The notes: a model not told the origin generated them from the letters alone. 64,000 nt of DNA from Pedobacter psychrodurus (GCF_004331735.1 NZ_SJSO01000013.1:92848-156847); one strand, 5' to 3'. Positions 17,929 to 27,534 are shown, counted from the stretch's first letter. Program-made: numbers and translations.

Positions 17929-19563
17929 CTAAGTTTTCTTGATCCGCTTTAAAATCATCAAACTCAGTGGATTGAAAGAATATCCACTAATATTGTTTTG
18001 AAGCATTACAACCGATTGATCATAAAAAAGAGGGACAACCGGAGCATAGTCCATTACCATCTGATCCATTTTCCGATACAGTTCAAAGCGTTTTTCATTA
18101 TCGGTTTCGTAATAGCTTTTCTCGAACAACTGATCGAATTCTTTATTGTAAAAAGCAGTATAATTTGGCCCATAAGGGACTTTATTTTTTGAATAAAACA
18201 TAGAAAGGAAATTCTCGCCATCGCCATAATCGGCCAACCAGGAACCACGGAAAAAGTTAACATTGTTTTTCGACATTAAATCCCTAAGGCTAGCACTTGG
18301 GCTTACATCAATTTTAGCTTTAATGCCTACCGCCGTAAGCTCTCCCTGGATAAATTCGATCAGATCTTTATAAGTTGTGGTTGTATTTAAGGTTATTTCT
18401 CCCATGCCTTTCCCTTCTGGGAAACCAGCTTCCGTTAAAAGTTTAGCAGCAAGTTTTGGGTTATAGGCATATCCCTGAACGGCCAGGCTATCAAAACCAG
18501 GCATGCCTTTAGGAATAAAACCAGAGGTTGCCGCTATGCCAATGCCATTTCTTAAGTATTTGATTAATCGATCACGGTCTATAGCATAATTAATAGCCTG
18601 CCTGATTTTTTTTAAGCGCAATGGCGATTTCTTCACAATCGAAAGATTGGTGTCAACCAATATACCAACATACTCTGTACACAGGTATGGGCTTTTGGTT
18701 AGCGTGAATTTTCCTTTGTATTTCGAGGTCATCTTTCCGCTTTTAGTCAGGATATCATCGCGGTAACTGCCGTCTACATTATAGTAAAAATCCAGATCCT
18801 TTTTCAGGAAACTCATAAAACCACTTTGTTTATCGGTAATGAAGCTGGCTTTTACGGCATCAAGATAGGGTAGTGCTATTCCTTTGACATCTTTTTCGAA
18901 ATAATGATCATTTTTTAAAAGCACCAATATTTCGCCTTCTTTCCAATATTTAAATTTAAATGGGCCAGTACCAACGGGATGACTTCTGAAATCTTTACCA
19001 TAATGTTCTACAACCTCCTTGGGTACAACAGAGCAATATTGGGTAGTGAGCAAACTCATAAAGGGCGGGAAAGGACGCACCAGCTTGATCTGAAAAGTAG
19101 AATCGTTTAATGCAATAAAATTATGTTTATCCTTCACTTTGTCGCTAAAAATCCACCCACCTGATGAGGCTACTTTTGGATCAATTAAGCGATAAAAACT
19201 ATATGCAAAATCACTAGCAGTTACTTTGCGCCCTTTACCGTTCTTAAATATAGGATCGTCATGGAAGTAAACATCCGTACGCAGGTTAAAAGTGTAGGTT
19301 AATGCATCTTCCGAAACCTGCCAGCTTTTGGCTATACAGGGAAGTGTTTGCAAGGATGAATCGATCTGTACCAAACCATTAAAAATCTGGTTGGTCATCC
19401 AGATGGCATTCTGGTTCCGTGCAAAGGCTGGATCAATGGAGGTTAAACCCTGATCAAGATTAATATTGAAGACTTTTTTGTCTTGATGATTAGCATTCTC
19501 CTTACAAGAAAAGAATAAGCTTACACAAAAAAACCAAAATATATAATTAAATGAGCCTCGCAT
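17929..19563 (-). CDS. Extracellular solute-binding lipoprotein, family 5 (oligopeptide type)
   Basis: 544 residues from ATG 19563. This start was chosen because it begins a lipoprotein signal, with hydrophobic FNYIFWFFCVSLFFSC and Cys20 in the lipobox; the frame stays open upstream, but that part would run through the start region of the divergent gene. The mature chain has family 5 features: LDQGLTSIDPAFARNQNA, TYTFNLRTDVYFHDDP, GTGPFKFKYWKEGEIL, QAINYAIDRDRLI and a C-terminal APVVPLFYDQSV. Such proteins bind peptides or nickel for ABC importers, or transport signals. No permease or ATPase genes are adjacent, so the partner transporter is encoded elsewhere. Confidence 0.9.
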   Translation of the reverse strand: MRGSFNYIFWFFCVSLFFSCKENANHQDKKVFNINLDQGLTSIDPAFARNQNAIWMTNQIFNGLVQIDSSLQTLPCIAKSWQVSEDALTYTFNLRTDVYFHDDPIFKNGKGRKVTASDFAYSFYRLIDPKVASSGGWIFSDKVKDKHNFIALNDSTFQIKLVRPFPPFMSLLTTQYCSVVPKEVVEHYGKDFRSHPVGTGPFKFKYWKEGEILVLLKNDHYFEKDVKGIALPYLDAVKASFITDKQSGFMSFLKKDLDFYYNVDGSYRDDILTKSGKMTSKYKGKFTLTKSPYLCTEYVGILVDTNLSIVKKSPLRLKKIRQAINYAIDRDRLIKYLRNGIGIAATSGFIPKGMPGFDSLAVQGYAYNPKLAAKLLTEAGFPEGKGMGEITLNTTTTYKDLIEFIQGELTAVGIKAKIDVSPSASLRDLMSKNNVNFFRGSWLADYGDGENFLSMFYSKNKVPYGPNYTAFYNKEFDQLFEKSYYETDNEKRFELYRKMDQMVMDYAPVVPLFYDQSVVMLQNNISGYSFNPLSLMILKRIKKT

Positions 19564-19577
19564 GCGATCAGGAATGT

Positions 19578-19585
19578 TATTTTTG
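19578..19585 (+). promoter_or_regulatory. TAnnTTTG -7 element for the BtuF-like gene
   Basis: tatttttg matches the Bacteroidota -7 consensus and lies 25-32 bp before the candidate starts at 19604/19610. It sits in the ~45 bp that separate the two divergent genes, so both promoters must overlap here. Confidence 0.4.
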
Positions 19586-19609
19586 CACAAATTAATAAAT
19601 TTAATGCAG

Positions 19610-20062
19610 ATGTCTTTTTTAAACGATTTATTTATTGGCCTCGATGCTGCTAAACAAGAAGAATTACAGGAACGTTTAGATCTAGTAGAACACAAGATTA
19701 AATTTATGGATAAAATGCCCGTAGCCTGCCTGGATACGAGCAACAATCCGGCTTATTTTTTATCAGAAGAAATTTCGCTGGCAGGCGGAATGATAGAGAC
19801 TGACATACTTAGCGCTGTATTTATTATTTATTATCAGCCCGGGAAAACTTTAACCGATTTAATGAGAGAAGTGCCTACGGCATTAAATACCGAATGGCAA
19901 GCTGTGCAAAATAATCGCATCATTTTATTGAATGATGATGTAGACCGCGAAAGGACTGCCGAAAATGCTATTTCGCTTATAGAAGATATTGCCGAAATGT
20001 TACACCCTGGTTCTTTTATCTTCGGCCACGAAGGTGATAAATGGATCAGGTTTGGGGCATAG
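19610..20062 (+). CDS. BtuF-like helical-backbone metal/cobalamin receptor, short form
   Basis: About 150 residues from MSFLNDLFIGLD; ATG 19562 and 19604 are in frame, but the former overlaps the start codon of the divergent lipoprotein gene. The text VACLDTSNNPAYFLSEEISLAGGMIE followed by TLTDLMREVPTALNTEWQAVQNNRIILL resembles the second lobe of class III (BtuF/FhuD-like) substrate-binding proteins, where the Leu-Ala-Gly-Gly segment is conserved. There is no signal peptide and only one lobe, so it is about half of a complete binding protein. It could be a stand-alone cytosolic relative or an old truncated copy. Context gives no transporter partner. Confidence 0.55.
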   Translation: MSFLNDLFIGLDAAKQEELQERLDLVEHKIKFMDKMPVACLDTSNNPAYFLSEEISLAGGMIETDILSAVFIIYYQPGKTLTDLMREVPTALNTEWQAVQNNRIILLNDDVDRERTAENAISLIEDIAEMLHPGSFIFGHEGDKWIRFGA

Positions 20063-20193
20063 GTAATGTGAGATTTGAGACATTAGATAAGAGATGTAAG
20101 ACGGATAAAAAAACGAAAATTCAATGCTCGCACCCATTTTCAAACGAGCGCATAGATAGCATACGATTTTATCTTTAGAAAGATGATCTATTC

Positions 20194-20326
20194 AAGAGGC
20201 TGTATCATAAATATAGAATTGTCATCCTGAGCCTGTCGAAGGACCTGTTTAAATATCTCGAAAGGCGTTTCGACAAGCTCAACGTGACAAATTCGAATGG
20301 AATTACAACTTTTGATACAGCCTCTT
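20194..20326. mobile_element. MITE-like palindromic element
   Basis: Perfect 14-bp terminal inverted repeats, aagaggctgtatca (20194-20207) and tgatacagcctctt (20313-20326), enclose 105 bp that are themselves largely complementary (gtcatcctgagcctgtcgaa against a reverse-complement-like tcgacaagctcaacgtgac). The element has no coding capacity. It lies between two convergent genes, so it could also serve as a bidirectional terminator. The core motif recurs at about 8287 and 33800. Confidence 0.65.
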
Positions 20327-20334
20327 AGCCGAAT

Positions 20335-21672
20335 CTAAATCTCCTTTATCTGGTATTCTTCTATTTTACGGTAAAGTGTAGTTAAGCCGATTCCCAAAAG
20401 TCGCGAGGTTTCTGTTTTATTCCCTTTAGTGTGGATGAGTACTTTTTGGATGTGCTGTTTTTCCATCTGTTGTAGATTATAATCGTTTTCTATCGGTGCA
20501 AATTCAAAAAATTCAGGAGGTAAGGCAGTAGCGCTTAAAGTATCACCATCTGACAGGATTACCAAACGTTCTATCACATTTTTAAGTTCCCGAATATTTC
20601 CTTTCCAGCTATGATTGCCCAATATTGATAATATTTTATCATCCATTTTTGGTGCTGATCGGTTTACCTTATCGGCAAATTCTTTCAGGTAATGTTTTGC
20701 TAATGCAGGTATGTCTGTTTTGCGCTCGCGTAGCGGCGGTAAAGTGATGGTAAAGACTGAAAGCCGATAATAGAGATCGGATCGGAATTTTCCAGATGAG
20801 GCATCAGCTTTTAAATCTTTATTTGTGGCGGCTAAAATCCGAACGTTTACTTGCTGTGTTTGGGTATCGCCCACTTTGATAAAAGTTTGGCTTTCGAGTA
20901 CGCGCAATAATTTCGCCTGTAAATCGAGGTTCATCTCACCGATTTCATCCAGTAACAATGTGCCACCGTTGGCCTCTTCCAATAGTCCTTTTTTATCTTT
21001 ATTGGCACCTGTAAAAGCCCCCGCTTTGTATCCGAATAATTCGCTTTCCAGTAAATCAGGACTAAAACCGCTGCAATTTAAGGCAACAAAAGGTTTTGCA
21101 GCCCTTGGGCTTTCGTAATGAATAGATTGAGCGAAAACTTCTTTTCCTGTCCCTGTTTCGCCTAATAACAAAACAGTAGTATCGGTTGCGCTTACTTTTT
21201 TAGCCAGATCAATCGCTTCCATTAAGGACTTTGATTGACCAATAATGGTTTCGAAACTGTGTTTTTTAGCGATTTTGTTTTCCAGGTCTGAAACCCTGCG
21301 TTGCAGATTTGATTTATCCATGGCCTTGTACAAAAGCGGAATAATCTTATCGTTATCATCGCCTTTTACGAGATAATCAAATGCCCCGTTTTTAATAGCC
21401 AGAACGCCATCGGCAATGGTGCCGTAAGCGGTAAGGTTTATAATTTCGACATAAGATTTTATGGCTTTAATATCCTTAACCAGCGCAACTCCATTAACAT
21501 CAGGAAGTTTTACATCACTAATTACAATACTTACATCGTTATTTTTAAGCAATTTAAGGCCTTCTTTTCCAGTATTGGCCTGTAAGGTTTTAAAACCCTC
21601 TAATTCTATAATCCTGGAAAGTAAACTGCAGATTTTCTTTTCATCATCGATGATGAGGACCGTCCCATTCAT
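20335..21672 (-). CDS. NtrC-family sigma-54-dependent response regulator
   Basis: 445 residues with all three domains. The receiver (1-120) has acidic residues at 9-10 and phospho-acceptor Asp53 in IVISDVKLPDV. The AAA+ domain has Walker A GETGTGKE (171-178), the sigma-54 contact loop GAFTGA (218-223) and Walker B GGTLLLDEIG (236-245). A Fis-type HTH lies at the C-terminus (TKGNKTETSRLLGIGLTTLYRKIEEY). It activates RNA polymerase-sigma54 at -24/-12 promoters after phosphorylation. No histidine kinase gene is adjacent, so it is an orphan in this window. The stop lies only 9 bp from a palindromic element. Confidence 0.95.
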   Translation of the reverse strand: MNGTVLIIDDEKKICSLLSRIIELEGFKTLQANTGKEGLKLLKNNDVSIVISDVKLPDVNGVALVKDIKAIKSYVEIINLTAYGTIADGVLAIKNGAFDYLVKGDDNDKIIPLLYKAMDKSNLQRRVSDLENKIAKKHSFETIIGQSKSLMEAIDLAKKVSATDTTVLLLGETGTGKEVFAQSIHYESPRAAKPFVALNCSGFSPDLLESELFGYKAGAFTGANKDKKGLLEEANGGTLLLDEIGEMNLDLQAKLLRVLESQTFIKVGDTQTQQVNVRILAATNKDLKADASSGKFRSDLYYRLSVFTITLPPLRERKTDIPALAKHYLKEFADKVNRSAPKMDDKILSILGNHSWKGNIRELKNVIERLVILSDGDTLSATALPPEFFEFAPIENDYNLQQMEKQHIQKVLIHTKGNKTETSRLLGIGLTTLYRKIEEYQIKEI

Positions 21673-21876
21673 AGGTTAAATTTATGCTGCAATATTAAGT
21701 ATAAAAATGCCGAAAGATGATGAGGTGGATAAAATAAACGGCTTTGGACTTTAAGATTTGGACTTTAGACTCCAGATTTAGGACTCACAACTCCCAACTT
21801 ATTTGTACCTTTTTCGTTTCCGAAGCATTAAAGTAAAAGCTTTTTAAGCATATTTGGTTTTTGCAAAACAAATTCT

Positions 21877-24345
21877 ATGTTTAAGAGACTAACCGCAATA
21901 TTCATATTTTGCTTTCCGGCAGTTTTTTGTGCTGCCCAACAAGTACGCCCAGCCAAATCTTCAGAAATTTATAGAGAGATAAAAACGTTAAAACATCTTC
22001 CGAAAGTTTTATACCTGGCTGCTCACCCCGATGATGAGAATACTGGTTTATTATCTTGGTTAATTAACGATCAAAATGTAGAAACGGCTTATTTATCACT
22101 TACCAGGGGAGATGGCGGACAAAACCTTTTGGGCACTGAACAAGGTGCGGCCTTAGGCCTGATCAGAACACACGAACTTTTGGAGGCCCGTAGATTAGAC
22201 GGTGCACAACAATTTTTCACCCGGGCTATTGATTTTGGATTCTCTAAAAACACCAACGATACTTTTAAACAGTGGGATGCCGATAGCATTACAGCCGATG
22301 TAGTTTGGGTGATCAGAAAATTTAGGCCCGATGTGATTATCTGCCGCTTTCCACCGACTGCAGCTGCTGGCCACGGGCAACATGCTGCTTCAGCTGTTGT
22401 TGCAGAGAAAGCATTTAAGGCTGCTGCCGATAAAAATATGTTTCCAAACCAGCTTAAATATGTTTCTGTTTGGCAACCAAAAAGACTATTGTGGAACACT
22501 TTTAGATTTGGTTCCGTAAATACCACAGCCGAAAATCAATTAAAGGCAACAGTTGGTCAATACGATGCTCAATTGGGAATGGGTTATGGTGAGTTAGCGG
22601 GATTAAGCAGGAGCTTGCACAAAAGTCAGGGGGCAGGAACACAGTCGGTTGCAGGTGTACGTTCCGATTATTTTACAAATGTTTTAGGTGATCCAGCCAA
22701 AAGAACCTTGTTCGATGGTATAAACCTCAACTGGTCGGAAAAGGGAATTGGCGATATTGATGAACTGATCGATATTATTCTGTTATCTTTCAATTATAAC
22801 CAACCCGATAAGAGCCTGCACGGACTGTTGATGCTGAGAAAGAAAATTGCAGAATTGCAGGATGTAGCCTTGAGAAAAGATAAACTCGCTGCTATTGATA
22901 ATATTATTTTAAGCAGTGTAGGTTTTATGGGCGAGGTGGTAACCAACCAACCTGAAGCGATTGCTGGCAACAGTTATAATTTCCGTTTAAACTTAATTTC
23001 AAGATCGGCTACTCCTATAACTATAGAAAGTGTAAACTGGTTAAACCAAACGGATAATTTAAATAGAAAGCTTGCTAACGATTCATTGATTACGATTGAA
23101 CGTAAGATCCAGATTCCTGCAGATGTGGCACAAACGGAACCTTATTGGTTAGCGAAGCCCGCAAAAGATGCAGCAACATTCAGTGTAGCTAATGATACTT
23201 TAATCGGACTTCCGGAAATGCAATCACCTGTTAATGTGCTATTGTCACTGAAAATAGAATCGGAAAAATTTGAAATCAGATTGCCTTTATCTTATAAAAA
23301 ATTAGATCCGGTTAAAGGTGATGTTGTAGAAGCCTTAAGGATCATCCCCGCACTCGATTTAAGTTTTACCGAGCCTGTTTATTTTGCCAAAGAAAAGGAA
23401 GCGTTGAACGTAACCCTTCGTTTAAAGGCCAATAAAAACATTAATTATGGTAAGGTTAGTTTTAAAATCGGTAGTCAGGTGGTAAAAGCTTTCCAAGGCA
23501 TTAATCTGGCCGAGAATACCATCAATACGATGAATTTCCTTCTCCCAGTTGAAGATTTAGCCAGAATTAAAACCAGCCAGAATAAACTGGAAGCTGTTTT
23601 TTCATCAGAAGCGAATGAATATTCAAAAGGGCAGGTATTAATTCAATATCCTCATTTGCCAACCCTACAGTATTTTGTTCCAGCCACAACATGGTTGATA
23701 AAAGGAGATGTAAAGGTACTGGCCAAAAAAGTTGGGTATATTGAAGGTGCCGGAGATCTGATTCCAGAATTTTTACGACAGGCAGGTTTACAGGTTGATG
23801 TATTAACGGAAGCAGATATCCTAAACACAGCAAAACTGGCCAGCTACGATGCTGTGGTAACCGGAGTAAGGGTAATCAATACTGAAAAAAGGATTAAAAA
23901 CTGGCAAACTGCTTTGCGCAGTTATGTAGAAAACGGTGGCACCATGGTGATGCAGTACAATACTACACAAGATATGGCCCTACAGGATTTTGGTGTTTAT
24001 CCATTTAGCATCAGTGGTAAAAGAGTAACCGAAGAAAATGCCGAGGTTAAATTTTTGAAACCCGAACATAAACTGTTAAACTACCCAAATAAAATTACCG
24101 CTGAGGATTTTAAAGGCTGGGTGCAGGAGCGTGGTGCTTATTTCCCTGATAAATGGGATGCCAAATACGAACCGCTTTTCGAGATGCACGATACCGATGA
24201 AGAGCCACTTCAGGGATCAACACTTTACGCCAACTATGGCAAAGGGAATTTTATTTATACGCCTTTAGCCTTTTTTAGGCAATTGCCTGCCGGGAATGTT
24301 GGTGCAGCCAGGTTGTTCTTTAACTTTTTATCAGCTGGGAAGTGA
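21877..24345 (+). CDS. PIG-L/LmbE-type deacetylase with long C-terminal extension
   Basis: 822 residues. After a signal peptide (about 1-20), the PIG-L metal motif AHPDDE lies at 49-54 and the third ligand motif GHGQHA at 165-170 (His166/His169). The PIG-L fold usually needs about 230-260 residues; the remaining ~550 residues here are beta-rich domains plus a GATase-like C-terminal region (about 600-822: YIEGAGDLIPEFLRQAG and NGGTMVMQYN), as in other large Bacteroidota members. The enzyme likely removes N-acetyl groups from a sugar conjugate in the periplasm. Its TGA overlaps the start of a 34-residue ORF (TGATG), and a sodium symporter gene follows, so deacetylation and uptake of a product may be linked. 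Confidence 0.9.
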   Translation: MFKRLTAIFIFCFPAVFCAAQQVRPAKSSEIYREIKTLKHLPKVLYLAAHPDDENTGLLSWLINDQNVETAYLSLTRGDGGQNLLGTEQGAALGLIRTHELLEARRLDGAQQFFTRAIDFGFSKNTNDTFKQWDADSITADVVWVIRKFRPDVIICRFPPTAAAGHGQHAASAVVAEKAFKAAADKNMFPNQLKYVSVWQPKRLLWNTFRFGSVNTTAENQLKATVGQYDAQLGMGYGELAGLSRSLHKSQGAGTQSVAGVRSDYFTNVLGDPAKRTLFDGINLNWSEKGIGDIDELIDIILLSFNYNQPDKSLHGLLMLRKKIAELQDVALRKDKLAAIDNIILSSVGFMGEVVTNQPEAIAGNSYNFRLNLISRSATPITIESVNWLNQTDNLNRKLANDSLITIERKIQIPADVAQTEPYWLAKPAKDAATFSVANDTLIGLPEMQSPVNVLLSLKIESEKFEIRLPLSYKKLDPVKGDVVEALRIIPALDLSFTEPVYFAKEKEALNVTLRLKANKNINYGKVSFKIGSQVVKAFQGINLAENTINTMNFLLPVEDLARIKTSQNKLEAVFSSEANEYSKGQVLIQYPHLPTLQYFVPATTWLIKGDVKVLAKKVGYIEGAGDLIPEFLRQAGLQVDVLTEADILNTAKLASYDAVVTGVRVINTEKRIKNWQTALRSYVENGGTMVMQYNTTQDMALQDFGVYPFSISGKRVTEENAEVKFLKPEHKLLNYPNKITAEDFKGWVQERGAYFPDKWDAKYEPLFEMHDTDEEPLQGSTLYANYGKGNFIYTPLAFFRQLPAGNVGAARLFFNFLSAGK

Positions 24346-24449
24346 TGAAAAATCAACTTAAAAACTGGAATACCTGGTATGTTTTACTGGCTTTGGCACT
24401 GTTATTCCAAATTGTATTTTATTACCTGTTTACTAAATTCTGGGCATGA
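24345..24449 (+). CDS. 34-residue single-pass membrane peptide
   Basis: The ORF starts inside the stop of the deacetylase gene (TGATG, 24343-24347) and its own stop overlaps the start of the symporter gene (ATGA, 24446-24449). The peptide begins MKNQLKNWNTWYVLLAL and has one hydrophobic segment (about residues 12-29) followed by a short polar/aromatic end. The double overlap strongly suggests real translation and coupling. Small one-helix proteins often accompany SSS or other transporters as accessory subunits (for example, YhdT with PanF), so it may stabilise the symporter. This is inference; I know no named family for it. Confidence 0.75.
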   Translation: MKNQLKNWNTWYVLLALALLFQIVFYYLFTKFWA

Positions 24450-26140
24450 GTAATATCGATTGGGCAGTACTGATATTTACCTTGCTTGCTGTGGTAACCT
24501 ATGGTGTTTTTATTGGTCGTGGGCAAAAAAGCAATGCTTCTTATTTAAAGGCCGATAATAAAATGCCTTGGTACATTGTGCTATTGGGTATTATGGCTAC
24601 GCAGGCCAGTGCCATCACTTTTTTATCAGCACCTGGGCAGGCTTATACCGATGGCATGCGCTTCGTGCAGTATTATTTTGGCCTGCCGTTGGCAATGATT
24701 GTTATCTGCATTACTTTCATCCCGATTTTTCAAAGGTTGAATGTATATACAGCTTACGAATACTTGGAGAACCGTTTTGATAAAAAAACAAGGGTTCTAA
24801 CTTCATTGCTATTTCTGTTTTCGCGGGGACTATCTACTGGGATTAGTATTTATGCACCAAGTATCATCCTCTCCAGCGTTTTAAACTGGAATATTTATTT
24901 AACTAATATTTTAACAGGTGGGATTCTATTGATTTATACTTATGTTGGTGGCGCAAAAGCAATTGCGCATACACAGAAACTGCAGTTTTTAATCATTTTA
25001 GGAACAATGGCCTTTGCCGGATACCTTTTGGTGCAAAATATGCCTAATGGAATCGGATTTAAAGACGCCCTTTACCTGGCAGGAAAATCGGGTAAATTAA
25101 ATGTGATTACCACCGAATTCGATTGGAAAGATAAATACAACATCTGGAGTGGTTTAATTGGAGGCTTTTTCCTTGCGCTTTCTTACTTCGGTACAGATCA
25201 GAGTCAGGTTGGAAGATACATTACCGCGAAAGACAATACCAATGCTAAAATGGGATTACTGTTAAACGGTTTGGTTAAAATCCCGATGCAGTTCGCTATC
25301 CTGTTAATCGGCGCGCTATTGTTTGCTTTCTTCTCTTTAAAGCCCGCACCTATTTATTTTAATGAACGTTCCTACCAATATTTAAAAGAAACTCAGCCCC
25401 AACAGGCAGCCAGTTTCGAAAAAGAACACCATGCTTTAGCGCAGAAATTTAACCAGCAATCAAAAAATATCCTTGTAGAAAAGGAAAAGCAATCACCATC
25501 TCTAAATTCTTCGATAGAGAATTTTAAATCTACCCAGGAACAGGTGAAAGAACTGCACGGTAGGGTAGAAGAGGCAATCAACAAGTCGAATTACAATGCG
25601 GAGAAAACTGATACTAATTATATCTTTTTATACTTTGTAAAGAATACCCTTCCGGTTGGTATGATCGGCCTGCTTTTCGCCGTAATCTTTTTGGCCAGTT
25701 GGGGGTCTATTTCTGCGGCATTGAACTCATTAGCTGCCTGTTCGTTAAAAGATGTACACCTCATTTTTAGTAAAAAAGAAGTAGATGACGAAACTGAACT
25801 AAAATATAGCCGTTTGCATACTTTGGCCTGGGGCATTTTTTCAATAGCTGTTGCCATGTTTGCTACACAGATGGGTTCGCTAATAGAAGCTGTTAATGTA
25901 CTGGGCTCACTTTTTTATGGACCAATCCTTGGTATTTTTCTGGTGGCATTTTATTTTAAAAAGATAAACGGACCAATCGTATTTATTGCTGCAATCTTGT
26001 CCGAAATTACTGTTGTCGCTGTATATGAGTTCGATATTGTTTCATTCCTTTGGCTCAATGTAATCGGCGCAGCAGCAGTAATTATGTTTTCGGTAATTGG
26101 TCTCTTGTTTTCAAATCCAAAAACCGTAGCTGACAAATAA
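24446..26140 (+). CDS. Sodium:solute symporter (SSS family)
   Basis: 564 residues with about 13 membrane segments. SSS features are present: AVVTYGVFIGRGQK near the start, ATQASAITFLSAPGQAYTDG with the helix-1 break, and the LSYFGTDQSQVGRYITAKD motif (about 248-266). A soluble, charged, helical insert (about 320-385, rich in Glu/Lys/Gln) interrupts the membrane core between segments; it is longer than in typical members. The transporter moves a small solute with Na+ into the cytoplasm. Translational coupling to the PIG-L gene and the small membrane peptide suggests the substrate is a deacetylated sugar or its derivative. The exact solute is unknown. Confidence 0.93.
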   Translation: MSNIDWAVLIFTLLAVVTYGVFIGRGQKSNASYLKADNKMPWYIVLLGIMATQASAITFLSAPGQAYTDGMRFVQYYFGLPLAMIVICITFIPIFQRLNVYTAYEYLENRFDKKTRVLTSLLFLFSRGLSTGISIYAPSIILSSVLNWNIYLTNILTGGILLIYTYVGGAKAIAHTQKLQFLIILGTMAFAGYLLVQNMPNGIGFKDALYLAGKSGKLNVITTEFDWKDKYNIWSGLIGGFFLALSYFGTDQSQVGRYITAKDNTNAKMGLLLNGLVKIPMQFAILLIGALLFAFFSLKPAPIYFNERSYQYLKETQPQQAASFEKEHHALAQKFNQQSKNILVEKEKQSPSLNSSIENFKSTQEQVKELHGRVEEAINKSNYNAEKTDTNYIFLYFVKNTLPVGMIGLLFAVIFLASWGSISAALNSLAACSLKDVHLIFSKKEVDDETELKYSRLHTLAWGIFSIAVAMFATQMGSLIEAVNVLGSLFYGPILGIFLVAFYFKKINGPIVFIAAILSEITVVAVYEFDIVSFLWLNVIGAAAVIMFSVIGLLFSNPKTVADK

Positions 26141-26226
26141 TTCTAATTTTTACGCGCAGCAGATATTCGCTTCACGAGCGCAAGCCTAAAATTTAATACC
26201 TTTATTTTAAACAAAATAAATTATGT

Positions 26227-26850
26227 ATGAACGAAGCTTGGGTTGATAGGTGGAATGACAGATATAGTACCGATGAGTTTGCTTATGGCGAACAACCGAA
26301 TAACTATTTAAAAGAGCAATTGACTCAGCTAGATACCGGAACAATACTTTTCCCAGCAGAAGGAGAAGGCAGAAATGCTGTTTTTGCAGCTAAGCTCGGT
26401 TGGAAGGTCTCAGCCTTCGATATCAGTACTGAGGGAAAGAACAAAGCACTTCAACTCGCAGAAAACAATAAAGTTAGCATTAATTATCAGGTTGGCGAGC
26501 TTCAGGAGCTGGACTATAAAGCTGAACAGTTTGATGCCATTGCTTTGATTTATGCACACTTTCCATCGGCAATTAAATCAGCGTACCACAAAATACTGGG
26601 CAATTATTTGCGCAAGGGCGGTTTGGTTATTTTTGAAGCTTTTAGCAAGAAACACCTTGATTATCTTGCCAAGAATGAAAAAGTTGGTGGACCAAAAGAA
26701 ATTGATATGCTATTTTCGATCGAGGAAATAAAATCTGATTTCGATAATTATGAGATTATCGTACTAGAAGAAAAAGAAATTGAACTGAATGAAGGCTTGT
26801 TTCACAACGGACTGGGCTCGGTAATCAGATTTGTTGGAAGAAAGAAATAA
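26227..26850 (+). CDS. Class I SAM-dependent methyltransferase
   Basis: 207 residues. The N-terminus WVDRWNDRYSTDEFAYGEQPN is the start pattern of small TehB/UbiE-like methyltransferases. Motif I is modified (TILFPAEGEGRNAVFAAKLG; EGEGRN where DxGxGxG is common), followed by VSAFDIS (motif II) and DAIALIYAHFP (motif IV). The substrate is unknown; relatives handle thiopurine, tellurite or small hydrophobic molecules. The gene stands alone between the symporter and a DUF2911 gene. ATG 26227 begins 2 bases after another ATG (out of frame). Confidence 0.88.
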   Translation: MNEAWVDRWNDRYSTDEFAYGEQPNNYLKEQLTQLDTGTILFPAEGEGRNAVFAAKLGWKVSAFDISTEGKNKALQLAENNKVSINYQVGELQELDYKAEQFDAIALIYAHFPSAIKSAYHKILGNYLRKGGLVIFEAFSKKHLDYLAKNEKVGGPKEIDMLFSIEEIKSDFDNYEIIVLEEKEIELNEGLFHNGLGSVIRFVGRKK

Positions 26851-26995
26851 AGCAGTTTGATCTATACTTGGAAATAAAATCTAAATCTTAAAAGTGTCAC
26901 TCCATTTTTTTTCGACACTAGGATTATAGTTTTTATCAACCTAAAGCCATAAATTCGTAAAATTAAAAACAACAAAAACATATAAATATAATACT

Positions 26996-27514
26996 ATGAA
27001 AACGATGATTAAATCAATCGCTTTGCTATTTACAGCAATTACTATTTCTGTAAGTGCAATGGCACAAGATGCGCAGCCTAAACCAAGTCCTGCGGCTACA
27101 GCAACAGGAAAAGTAAAAGGTGCAACCATTACCATTACCTACAGCAGTCCAGCTGTTAAAGGACGTAAGATTTGGGGTGGTTTAGAAGCCTTTGATAAAG
27201 TATGGCGTGCAGGTGCAAATGAGGCTACTACTTTCGAAACTGATAAAGATATCGTAGTTGAAGGCAAAGCTTTGGCAGCAGGAAAATACAGCTTCTTTTT
27301 AATCCCTAAAGAAAGCGGAACCTGGACAGCTATCTTTAACAAAGAACCAAAACAGTGGGGTGCTTACAAATACGAAGAAGCTAAAGATGCTTTACGTGTT
27401 GATGTTAAAACCAAAGCATTAAAGGCTACACAAGAACGTTTGGTTTACAAAATTACCAAAAGCGGCTTCGCTTTAGAGTGGGATAAAATTTCTGTTCCAG
27501 TTAACATTAAATAA
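26996..27514 (+). CDS. DUF2911 family exported protein
   Basis: 172 residues. A signal peptide (1-23, ending VSAMAQ) precedes the DUF2911 domain: TITYSSPAVKGRKIWGGLEAF, KVWRAGANEATTFETDKD and LAAGKYSFFLIPKESGTWTA, all of which are family hallmarks. DUF2911 proteins are small beta-sandwich exported proteins of unknown function, frequent in Bacteroidota. It is a single gene with a strong terminator 20 bp downstream. Confidence 0.93.
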   Translation: MKTMIKSIALLFTAITISVSAMAQDAQPKPSPAATATGKVKGATITITYSSPAVKGRKIWGGLEAFDKVWRAGANEATTFETDKDIVVEGKALAAGKYSFFLIPKESGTWTAIFNKEPKQWGAYKYEEAKDALRVDVKTKALKATQERLVYKITKSGFALEWDKISVPVNIK

Positions 27515-27534
27515 TAAGATAAAATTATTTTAGA

